A stretch of 17,637 nucleotides of DNA from Bacillota bacterium (GTDB lineage: Bacteria > Bacillota > DTU030), in NCBI GenBank assembly GCA_012841005.1, contig DUVO01000232.1:1-17637 (forward strand). The letters run 5' to 3'. Positions within the stretch are counted from its first letter, which is position 1. Every line of letters starts with the position of its first letter. Below are positions 1 through 6,569 of this stretch, one piece after another. The position numbers and the translations under genes are program-made. The notes beneath the pieces were generated by a model. It did not search any database and was not told where the DNA came from. It worked only from the letters and a program-made list of their open reading frames with translations.

Positions 1-1355
1 AATTCATGGAGGGATTTGCCAAATATATTTGACTGCCATAATTTGGCCGGGTTATCTTCAAATTCCTCCGTTAAATACTGTACCAGTTCTTCGCATTGCT
101 TTTCCGTTCCCACAATTGGGGAAACTTCAGCCTTGATATCAGCCCTGATCATATGCAAACTGGGGGCACTGGCCCGTAATCTTACGCCGAAACGATTACC
201 ATGTCTGACTAGTTCCGGTTCCTCCAGAATCATTTCATCTAACTGGGGTTGAACAATTCCATAGCCGGTTCTTTCCACATCCCGGAGGGCATCGGCAACT
301 TTATCATATTCCCGTTTGGCAAAGGTATACTCCCGCAGTAATCGCAAGAGATCAGCTTCATTGGCCAGCGGGGCTCCGGTTATTTCTTCCATTACCTTAT
401 AGAGGAGACCTTCTTGCGGGATTATCCTTATGCGCCCAATACCACTGCCGAGATCTAAAGCAGCTAAAATCGCATTGCGAACAAAATCATAGTTCTCGAA
501 AACATCAATAGCCTGATCAATATCCCGGACCCGTTTAATCCTGGACACTGCCTCCTGGGTGGCACCGGTAAACTTTTGCCGCAGCCAATGATCGGTGTCC
601 AGAGTTTCCACCCAGGCAGGCAAGTCAACATTAACTTCACCGACGGGGAATTCATACAGTACTTCCTGAAGGGTTGTATAAATATCATCCAGGGACAGGC
701 GGGCGACGTCCATGGGAAGGACTGGTACCTGGTAGCGTTCTTGTAATTCCTCGGCCATAGCCCTGGTTTCCGGTGCCTCGGGTAGTACGGAATTGAGGAC
801 GATTACATAGGGTTTTCCCAATTCCTGGAGTTCTTCGATAACCCTTTGTTCCGCTTCCTCATAGTTTTCCCTCGGGATCTCAGTTATTGTACCATCGGTA
901 GTTATCACTAAACCGATGGTTGAATGCTCGGAAATAACCTTTTTTGTTCCTGCTTCGGCCGCCTCCTGAAAGGGGACTGCTTCTTCGAACCAGGGGGTTT
1001 GCACCATACGCGGTCCTGCTTCTTCTTCATAGCCAAGGGCCCCCTGGACACAGTAACCGACACAGTCTACCATGCGAATCCGGAGGGTGGTGTTTTCCTT
1101 TATCGTCACTTCCACGGCTTCTTCGGGGATAAATTTTGGTTCGGTTGTCATAATTGTCCTACCGCCACCGCTCTGGGGCAGTTCGTCCAGGGCCCGTTCC
1201 TTTTCCGGCCCATCGGCAATATTGGGTAATACCAGTAGTTCCATAAAGCGTTTGATAAAGGTGGACTTTCCCGTCCGGACCGGACCTACCACACCGATGT
1301 AAATATCTCCTCCAGTTCGTTCCGCAATATCTCGGAAAAGATCAAACTTCTCCAT
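1..1355 (-). CDS. spoIVA: Stage IV sporulation protein A (SpoIVA), 3' end cut off by window edge
   Basis: SpoIVA is the ATPase that polymerises on the outer forespore membrane as the basement layer of the spore coat. It is made in the mother cell. I translated this frame by hand because it has no stop inside the window. It begins MEKFDLFRDIAERTGGDIYI, with Walker A GPVRTGKST at residues 24-32, the sensor threonines at 70-71 (MTTE), and D97 in MVDCVG. These match the well-studied B. subtilis residues. About 451 residues are present and the reading runs out in GKSLHE. The family is about 490 residues, so roughly 40 C-terminal residues lie beyond the edge. The ATG at 1353-1355 follows a GGAGGG box about 8 nt upstream. 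The gene stands apart from der, with its own sigma-E-like promoter near 1554-1585. Identification is secure. Confidence 0.97.
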   Translation of the reverse strand, partial: MEKFDLFRDIAERTGGDIYIGVVGPVRTGKSTFIKRFMELLVLPNIADGPEKERALDELPQSGGGRTIMTTEPKFIPEEAVEVTIKENTTLRIRMVDCVGYCVQGALGYEEEAGPRMVQTPWFEEAVPFQEAAEAGTKKVISEHSTIGLVITTDGTITEIPRENYEEAEQRVIEELQELGKPYVIVLNSVLPEAPETRAMAEELQERYQVPVLPMDVARLSLDDIYTTLQEVLYEFPVGEVNVDLPAWVETLDTDHWLRQKFTGATQEAVSRIKRVRDIDQAIDVFENYDFVRNAILAALDLGSGIGRIRIIPQEGLLYKVMEEITGAPLANEADLLRLLREYTFAKREYDKVADALRDVERTGYGIVQPQLDEMILEEPELVRHGNRFGVRLRASAPSLHMIRADIKAEVSPIVGTEKQCEELVQYLTEEFEDNPAKLWQSNIFGKSLHE

Positions 1356-1553
1356 ACTTTCTTCCCTCCTCTCCTTGTTATCTTATTACTACTTTCCTCT
1401 GCCTGATTTTAGAACATTATGGTAGATAAAGTGAATCAGTCCATCTCCTCCCTCCCCACGACTCCTGTAGTAAAGGCAAATCCTCCCATACCCCGGTCTA
1501 CCATCTATGTGGGAAAGCCGGGATTAAAAGGGTGCATATCATAGAAACCACTA

Positions 1554-1585
1554 TATGTATATTTAGACAAACTCTACAATATGAC
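1554..1585 (-). promoter_or_regulatory. Putative sigma-E promoter of spoIVA
   Basis: On the minus strand a GTCATATT box (1578-1585) is followed, after 16 nt, by TATACATA (1554-1561). The sigma-E pattern in Bacillus is roughly ATA, 16-18 nt, cATAcanT. Counted from the ATA, the spacing here is 18. spoIVA is a classic sigma-E gene, so the context fits. Transcription would start near 1546, leaving a leader of about 190 nt. A second -10-like CATAATGTT closer to the gene (about 1413-1421) has no convincing -35. Confidence 0.6.
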
Positions 1586-1625
1586 AATTAAGTAGACTTC
1601 CATCATTCCGAAGGGGCAAGGAAAG

Positions 1626-1648
1626 AAAAAAACGGCCCTTTACAGGCC
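1626..1648 (-). terminator. Rho-independent terminator after der
   Basis: Six bases beyond the der stop, the minus strand can form a 5-bp stem. GGCCU (1644-1648) pairs with GGGCC (1634-1638) around a GUAAA loop. A G and seven U residues (1626-1632) follow. The stem is short but GC-rich and the U tract is uninterrupted. Confidence 0.7.
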
Positions 1649-1654
1649 TCTTTT

Positions 1655-2971
1655 CTAATTACGCCTCCTCATCCGTAGGCGGAGAGGGGTTCCGGTAAAA
1701 TTGTATCCTTCCCTGATTTTATTCTCCAGGTAGCGGAGGTAAGAAAAATGAATAAGCTTGGGGTCATTGACAAAGAAGAGAAAAACCGGAGGTTTAACGG
1801 CTACCTGAGAACTATAGTATATTTTTCCTTGTTTTCCCTGCCGGGCAGTTGGGGGATTTAAGTCCAAGGCTTCATTTATTAACCGGTTGAGCTCAGCCGT
1901 TGGGATAAACATCTGCTGCTGTTGCGCAACCAGGTCGATTAAGGGTAGTATTCTCTGCACCCTTTGCCCTGTATGGGCCGATACAAAGATGACCGGGGCA
2001 TAGGAAAGGAAGGGAAGTTGATGGCGAATCTCCTTTTCATACTGTCCCAGGGTCCGTTCATCCTTTTTAATAAGATCCCATTTATTAATGACCAGTATGA
2101 GGCTACGTCCGGAATCGTGGGCATAGCCGCCGATCCGCTTATCCTGTTCCGTTATCCCCAGGGTAGCATCTATGACTAGTAGGACAATGTCACAACGGTC
2201 CACAGCCCTGAGGGCGCGGAGAACACTGTATCTCTCCGTTGGTACTGTAATACGGGCGGGGCGGCGTAGACCAGCAGTATCAATAAGGAGATATCGCTTA
2301 TCTCCCCGCTCCAGGAGGGTATCGATAGCATCTCGGGTTGTACCCGGCTCCGAACTGACGATGAGCCGCTCCTGACCCAAAAGGGAATTGATAAGGGAAG
2401 ATTTTCCGGCGTTGGGCTTACCTACAACCGCAACCTTGATAATATCTGCTTTTTCTATTTCTTCACCTGTGTCCGGTGGGAACAGAGAGACAATGGCATC
2501 TAGCAGCTCGCCGATATTTAGGCCGTGGATTGCCGAAATAGGTATGATGTCAGGTAATCCCAGGCTGTGAAACTCCCATACTTGTGGTTCCATTTCCCGG
2601 TTGTCGATCTTATTTACGGCAACTAGAACCGGTTTATTGATGGGCCGCAATAATTCTGCAATATCCAGATCCCCTGGCTGCAGGCCTTCCTTACCGTCCA
2701 CAACAAATAAGACCACATCGGCTTCTTTGATGGCTATTTCCGCCTGAATACGGACCTGGTGCTGGATTGTATCCGGGCCCTTTACCTTAATACCGCCGGT
2801 ATCGACAAGGATAAATTCCCTGCCACACCATTCCATCTGGCCATAGAGTCTATCCCTGGTCACACCCGGTTCATCCTCCACAATGGCAACCCTTTTTTGC
2901 AGGAGGCGGTTGAACAGATTTGACTTACCTACATTTGGTCGTCCAACAATAGCTACCAGCGGTTTTTCCAA
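1655..2971 (-). CDS. der: Ribosome-assembly GTPase Der (EngA)
   Basis: Der is a tandem-G-domain GTPase needed for maturation of the 50S subunit. The 438 residues match the usual length (about 436 in B. subtilis). The first G domain has GRPNVGKS at residues 10-17 and NKID near 120. The second has GKPNAGKSS near 183-191, then DTAG and NKWD. The C-terminal region, ending in RLRMRRRN, is the KH-like domain. The start codon is TTG (2969-2971) behind a long G-rich RBS (AAGGGGGGTGA). The alignment to the conserved MxKPxVAIVGRPNVGKS opening supports it. The gene overlaps the end of the DUF512 gene by 19 bp, so the two are probably translated from one message. A terminator follows directly. Confidence 0.97.
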   Translation of the reverse strand: MEKPLVAIVGRPNVGKSNLFNRLLQKRVAIVEDEPGVTRDRLYGQMEWCGREFILVDTGGIKVKGPDTIQHQVRIQAEIAIKEADVVLFVVDGKEGLQPGDLDIAELLRPINKPVLVAVNKIDNREMEPQVWEFHSLGLPDIIPISAIHGLNIGELLDAIVSLFPPDTGEEIEKADIIKVAVVGKPNAGKSSLINSLLGQERLIVSSEPGTTRDAIDTLLERGDKRYLLIDTAGLRRPARITVPTERYSVLRALRAVDRCDIVLLVIDATLGITEQDKRIGGYAHDSGRSLILVINKWDLIKKDERTLGQYEKEIRHQLPFLSYAPVIFVSAHTGQRVQRILPLIDLVAQQQQMFIPTAELNRLINEALDLNPPTARQGKQGKIYYSSQVAVKPPVFLFFVNDPKLIHFSYLRYLENKIREGYNFTGTPLRLRMRRRN

Positions 2972-4296
2972 TGCTCTTCACCCCCCTTTACCAGCAACTT
3001 TACAACATCAGTGGGACGGGACACAATGGCAACGTCAACTCCCAGTTTGCTGCCAAGTTCATCTATACTCATACCATCGAGAAACACATCGGCCCCCCTG
3101 CGCAGTATTGCCTCGGGGAGAAATAAGATGTTACCCAAATTCCTATCCTGGAAATGTTGTAGCAGATCAGAACCGGTAATAAGACCGGCGACGGTGACGG
3201 AAGGGCCGAAGAAGTTATTTGGTACTACTTCCACCTGCACAGCCAGGTTTTTGATTTGCCGGAGCCGGTCAGCCAATTTATTAATCGCTCCGGCCGCAGA
3301 TACCCCCGTGGCCAAGGTGATTGCCAGGGGTTCCTTTAGTGAACCGGGCAGGGAGAGACGAGACAGATCGTCATAAAACAAGCGCAGGAGGCCGACACCA
3401 TTTTCCAGTTGGGGAAAGTCATCATAATGTTCCCGCTCCGGAAGAGGTTCCCCTGTAAGGACATAAAATTCATCGGCGAGATATAAAAAAGTGGAACCCA
3501 ATTCTTTGCGAAGCTTTTTTTGCCAGCCTTGAGCCCAGCCTATGACTCGCCGGGCTTGTTCCCGGTTGTACCCTTGCAGGGGATAAAGACCCCGGCGATG
3601 CCTGGTAAGGCCCACCGGGACCAGGGCCAGGGAGCGGGCATAAGGCCAGTATTTTACCAGATCACTGATGGTCTCCTCTAAGTAAAAACCATCATTTACA
3701 CCGGGAATTAGTACCACCTGGGCATGAAATTCAATTTCAGTTTCTGCTAACCGCTGCAATTGATCCTTTATGGCCTCGGCTCCTTTATTGCCCATTAATT
3801 TACATCTAAGATATGGATCGGTAGTATGAACGGAAATATAAAGGGGGCTCAACCGCTGCTCAATTATGCGAGTTACTTCTTCAGACCCCAGGTTGGTCAT
3901 GGTAATAAAGCTGCCGTCGAGAAAGGAAAGGCGATAGTCGTCATCCTTTATATAAAGGCTACGGCGAAGCCCCCGGGGCATTTGATCAACAAAACAAAAA
4001 AGGCAATGATTCCGACATTCTTTCAAAGTGGTAAAAACTTTGGAATTGAATTCTAGACCCAGGTCTTCATCGTATTCCTTTTCAATCTCGAATATATATT
4101 CGGCACCTGATTTTTTTCGGATATGAAGATTAATAATCTCCCCGGCCACAAGATAACTGTAGTCTATTAAGTCGCAGGGCTCTTTATCATCAATTGCCAG
4201 TAGCAAATCACCTTCTGCAATTCCCAAATCAGCAGCGATGCTGTTTTTAGCCACACTGCTGATGGGGATACCTTTTCGACTTGTCCTTTTATCCAT
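2953..4296 (-). CDS. DUF512 family protein (PDZ-like domain plus radical-SAM-like Fe-S core)
   Basis: This is a DUF512-type protein of unknown function. It belongs to a group of Fe-S, radical-SAM-like proteins found in Firmicutes and cyanobacteria and often next to der. With the ATG start, the first 60 or so residues look like a small PDZ domain (ISSVAKNSIAADLGIAEGDL). The CRNHCLFC motif follows at residues 94-101, in the C-x3-C-x2-C spacing used by radical-SAM enzymes to hold a 4Fe-4S cluster. The remainder is the DUF512 domain (LALVPVGLTRHRRGLYPL). I chose the ATG at 4294-4296 because it starts right before the PDZ region and has AAGGG 8 nt upstream. A TTG at 4327-4329 would add 11 charged residues behind a weaker site. 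It sits between the DUF3189 pair and der, which makes a link to ribosome or tRNA biology conceivable. That is inference only. Confidence 0.88.
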   Translation of the reverse strand: MDKRTSRKGIPISSVAKNSIAADLGIAEGDLLLAIDDKEPCDLIDYSYLVAGEIINLHIRKKSGAEYIFEIEKEYDEDLGLEFNSKVFTTLKECRNHCLFCFVDQMPRGLRRSLYIKDDDYRLSFLDGSFITMTNLGSEEVTRIIEQRLSPLYISVHTTDPYLRCKLMGNKGAEAIKDQLQRLAETEIEFHAQVVLIPGVNDGFYLEETISDLVKYWPYARSLALVPVGLTRHRRGLYPLQGYNREQARRVIGWAQGWQKKLRKELGSTFLYLADEFYVLTGEPLPEREHYDDFPQLENGVGLLRLFYDDLSRLSLPGSLKEPLAITLATGVSAAGAINKLADRLRQIKNLAVQVEVVPNNFFGPSVTVAGLITGSDLLQHFQDRNLGNILFLPEAILRRGADVFLDGMSIDELGSKLGVDVAIVSRPTDVVKLLVKGGEEHWKNRW

Positions 4297-4334
4297 ACCC
4301 TTCGCCCTTTCCCTACTTTTCTTTCCCAATTATC

Positions 4335-4838
4335 CTATATCTTCTGGATAGGGTCAAGGGTGTCATTTTTGGTGTAATCTGCCCTCTGGACCTGGGCAAT
4401 GGTGGCCTGCACAAGTTCCAGCAGCCGGTTATAGCTGAGTCTGATTCCCAGCGCTGCCAGGGGTCTGCCTATAGTAACTAAGCCCAGTTTTCGGGACAGG
4501 AACCCTCCTATTCTGGTCAAGCAGTGGATACAGACAAGGGTATCTACCAGTAGTATTTCCCTGGCTGGATAATTCCATATTTTTATTAAACTGGCAATGA
4601 TCCGGCGGATCATAATTCTATCAGGTCCCAGGCCCAGGGTATAAACCTCATTTCCCTCCCTATCTGTACCCATAAAAAAGGGAGTACCAATCTCCCAATT
4701 TTCCGTCCGGTCAAACCGTTCTTGTATTTCCACCTCCGCAAGGGTTGGAATCCGGTCCCAGGGAAGTTTTTTTAAGTGAATGGCTGCTGCAATTACCGAA
4801 GAATGGGCACTGCCATAACAGTAGTACACTATTTTCAA
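4335..4838 (-). CDS. DUF3189 family protein, copy A
   Basis: A 167-residue protein of the DUF3189 family, which has no known function. The opening MKIVYYCYGSAHSSVIAAAIHL has the family's N-terminal pattern: a beta strand ending in YCYG, a conserved AHSS, and a helix AAAIHL. In the middle are a VYTLGLG-PDRI segment and a hydrophobic LLVDT strand. I see no signal peptide and no clear membrane segment. The start is TTG (4836-4838) with AAGGGG 8 nt upstream. The gene lies 29 bp after a second DUF3189 gene (copy B, 4868-5311) and ends 5 bp before the alternative TTG start of the DUF512 gene. These genes look like one transcription unit leading into der. The family assignment is from memory of its N-terminal pattern. 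The function is unknown. Confidence 0.85.
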   Translation of the reverse strand: MKIVYYCYGSAHSSVIAAAIHLKKLPWDRIPTLAEVEIQERFDRTENWEIGTPFFMGTDREGNEVYTLGLGPDRIMIRRIIASLIKIWNYPAREILLVDTLVCIHCLTRIGGFLSRKLGLVTIGRPLAALGIRLSYNRLLELVQATIAQVQRADYTKNDTLDPIQKI

Positions 4839-4867
4839 AGCTAATTCCCCTTTCCAAGGAGATGCTG

Positions 4868-5311
4868 TTAACCTTTTTGTTGTTCCACCAACCTGACCAA
4901 AGCAAAATAAATTCTGTTGATCTCAAGGACAGGAAAAAACCTGGGGCCGGCGATCCGCCCAAGACTGCAGAAGAATAATGTTCCCCACTGCCACCTGCCC
5001 GCCGACAGATCCGTATCAACCAGGGCAAGTTCCCCTTTGCCCCCTCCCAATACCCTGGAGACACCAGTCACTACATTTTGGAGAATGGTGGAATCAAATC
5101 CCCGTGGGAGAAGGTAAACCATATTTCCCCGATTATCTATGCCGACAGGATAGATAATCCCTTTTTTTGCCCTCTTCCAGGCAAAATAGCTGGCAATTTC
5201 AAATATAGCCCGGAGTGATGGTTTCCGGTCTGGTGCCAGCAATCCCAAATGAATTGCCGCTGCAGTAACAGCGGAAAAGGACGGGTGCGGACAGTGGTAA
5301 ATCACATGCAT
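4868..5311 (-). CDS. DUF3189 family protein, copy B (divergent paralogue)
   Basis: A 147-residue paralogue of the downstream DUF3189 gene. The opening MHVIYHCPHPSFSAVTAAAIHL aligns with copy A (strand, YHC, then AAAIHLGLL), and the VYLLPRG and LALVDTD segments match copy A's VYTLGLG and LLVDT. Where copy A has YGSAHSS, copy B has PHPSFSA, so the conserved HSS triad is altered. If those residues are catalytic, copy B may have lost or changed activity. The ATG at 5309-5311 keeps the family alignment and has GGTGGGAAG upstream. A TTG at 5327-5329 would add six residues and has a poor RBS. It is the first gene after the gap behind fni. Function unknown. Confidence 0.82.
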   Translation of the reverse strand: MHVIYHCPHPSFSAVTAAAIHLGLLAPDRKPSLRAIFEIASYFAWKRAKKGIIYPVGIDNRGNMVYLLPRGFDSTILQNVVTGVSRVLGGGKGELALVDTDLSAGRWQWGTLFFCSLGRIAGPRFFPVLEINRIYFALVRLVEQQKG

Positions 5312-5383
5312 TGCCGGCTTCCCACCCAAACAGAGTATCAGACCTTATGTGCTAGGGTACCCGCTTTTTGCTCTGGCTTATAC

Positions 5384-5425
5384 AAGGCAGGAAAAGCCTT
5401 CTGGAGGATAAAAATGACCTGCCTT
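5384..5425. repeat. 8-bp perfect inverted repeat in the fni-DUF3189 gap
   Basis: AAGGCAGG at 5384-5391 and CCTGCCTT at 5418-5425 are exact reverse complements separated by 26 nt. On the minus strand they lie in the leader of the DUF3189-DUF512-der unit, about 75-115 nt before its first start codon. They could form a hairpin or an operator-like dyad there. No U tract follows on either strand, so it is not a standard terminator. Confidence 0.4.
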
Positions 5426-5473
5426 CCCATCACACTTCCAGCCGGGAAAACAGGCCCAAACAAAAAATACTAA
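5414..5473 (+). CDS. Possible 19-codon micro-ORF on the plus strand
   Basis: This is a candidate only. A GGAGG at 5403-5407 lies 6 nt before an ATG that opens 19 codons (MTCLPITLPAGKTGPNKKY) and a TAA. It sits in the 181-bp gap between fni and the DUF3189 genes. An 8-bp inverted repeat (AAGGCAGG 5384-5391, CCTGCCTT 5418-5425) flanks the RBS and start codon, so an RNA hairpin could expose or hide them. No homology is recognised, and it may be chance. Confidence 0.18.
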   Translation: MTCLPITLPAGKTGPNKKY

Positions 5474-5492
5474 CTGTCATAGGGAAAATTAG

Positions 5493-6569
5493 CTAGCGCA
5501 AGGCCAGGGCATCCACAGAAATACCCCGGGCTTTAAGCCAGGCGGCAGTTAATCCCGTTACTACAACGGGAGTGTTGGCCATGGTAACCGGTGTTTTATT
5601 GCCGGTCAGGAGCAGGATCATCCTCAATTCATTTATTAGAGTCATGATTCTCTCCCGCAATTTTTCTTCTCCCCCCTGCAGCAAAAGGCGCAAGCAAAGG
5701 CCGGCAATACCGACTGCTTGGGCACCCAGGGCTAAGGATTTGGCTATTTCGATGCTGTTTTGAATGCCACCGGAGGCAATCAAGACTATATCGCAGTTTT
5801 TGAGACCAGCGGCCGCTTCAACCAAACTGACGGCTGTCGGAATTCCCCATTTAACCAAGCTCTGACCGAGGGTATCTTTACGGCGGGCTTGTTCGATGGC
5901 AATAAAATTTGTACCGCCCCTGCCACTGATATCGATTCCCCTGCAACCGGCCTCTGCCAGGGATAAGGCGTCTTCTCCAGCCATACCGCAACCAACCTCT
6001 TTGACGATCACCGGTACTGGGACTGCAGCAACAATGGCCCCAATATTATTGCGTAAGCCCCGGAAATCCCTTTCCCCTTCCGGCATCACCAGTTCCTGGG
6101 CGGGATTTAAGTGTACCTGGAGAATATCAGCATCGATCATTTCCACCGCCCGTAGTGCGTCCTGGGGCCTGGTATGGGCACTAACATTGGCCAGAATGAC
6201 GCCCTGGGGATTTTCTTCCCGCACAACCCGGTAAGTATCTTCCAGATCGGGGTTTTCGAGGGCTGCCGTTTGGGAACCGACTGCCAGGGCAACTCCAGTT
6301 GCTGCAGCGACACGAGCCAGGGCTGCATTTATCCCTGTAACATCCCGGGCCCCGCCGGTCATGGCATTTATGATTATTGGAGCCGAAAGAGAAAGGCCGA
6401 GAATAGAGGTTGATGTATCAACCTCTTCCCAGGCCAGCTCAGGTAAACAGCGATGTATTAGATGGACATCTTCCAACCCCGTACTGCCAGGTCCAGGGGG
6501 CAATTCCAGGGCATGCTTGATGTGGGCTAATTTTCTTGAAGAGCGCAGGGTAGGATTACTCTTCATCAT
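5493..6569 (-). CDS. fni: Type 2 (FMN-dependent) isopentenyl-diphosphate delta-isomerase
   Basis: Fni interconverts IPP and DMAPP using reduced FMN and Mg2+ in the cytoplasm. The 358 residues fit the family. Visible motifs are RKLAHIKHAL at 12-21, NAMTGGA at 68-74, GSQ at 98-100, QVHLN at 151-155 with the Q-E pair at 158-159 (substrate/Mg site), KEVGCG at 190-195, the phosphate-binding SGRGGTNF at 215-222, and ASGGI at 265-269. Two ATG codons stand in tandem (6567-6569 and 6564-6566). The first overlaps the end of the ispH-S1 gene by 14 bp. No strong RBS is seen, so translation is probably coupled to the upstream gene. IspH makes the IPP/DMAPP mixture and Fni equilibrates it, so the neighbours act on consecutive steps. 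Confidence 0.96.
   Translation of the reverse strand: MMKSNPTLRSSRKLAHIKHALELPPGPGSTGLEDVHLIHRCLPELAWEEVDTSTSILGLSLSAPIIINAMTGGARDVTGINAALARVAAATGVALAVGSQTAALENPDLEDTYRVVREENPQGVILANVSAHTRPQDALRAVEMIDADILQVHLNPAQELVMPEGERDFRGLRNNIGAIVAAVPVPVIVKEVGCGMAGEDALSLAEAGCRGIDISGRGGTNFIAIEQARRKDTLGQSLVKWGIPTAVSLVEAAAGLKNCDIVLIASGGIQNSIEIAKSLALGAQAVGIAGLCLRLLLQGGEEKLRERIMTLINELRMILLLTGNKTPVTMANTPVVVTGLTAAWLKARGISVDALALR

Larger units (their letters stand above)
1356..1654. other. der-spoIVA intergenic region (about 299 bp)
   Basis: This gap holds the der terminator at its right end, the sigma-E-like promoter, and the long spoIVA leader. The leader contains purine-rich GGAGG-like stretches near 1438-1460, but the only ORF they could serve is two codons long. 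I find no RNA gene and no larger reading frame. plsY and gpsA, which often lie between der and spoIVA in Firmicutes, are not here. Confidence 0.6.
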
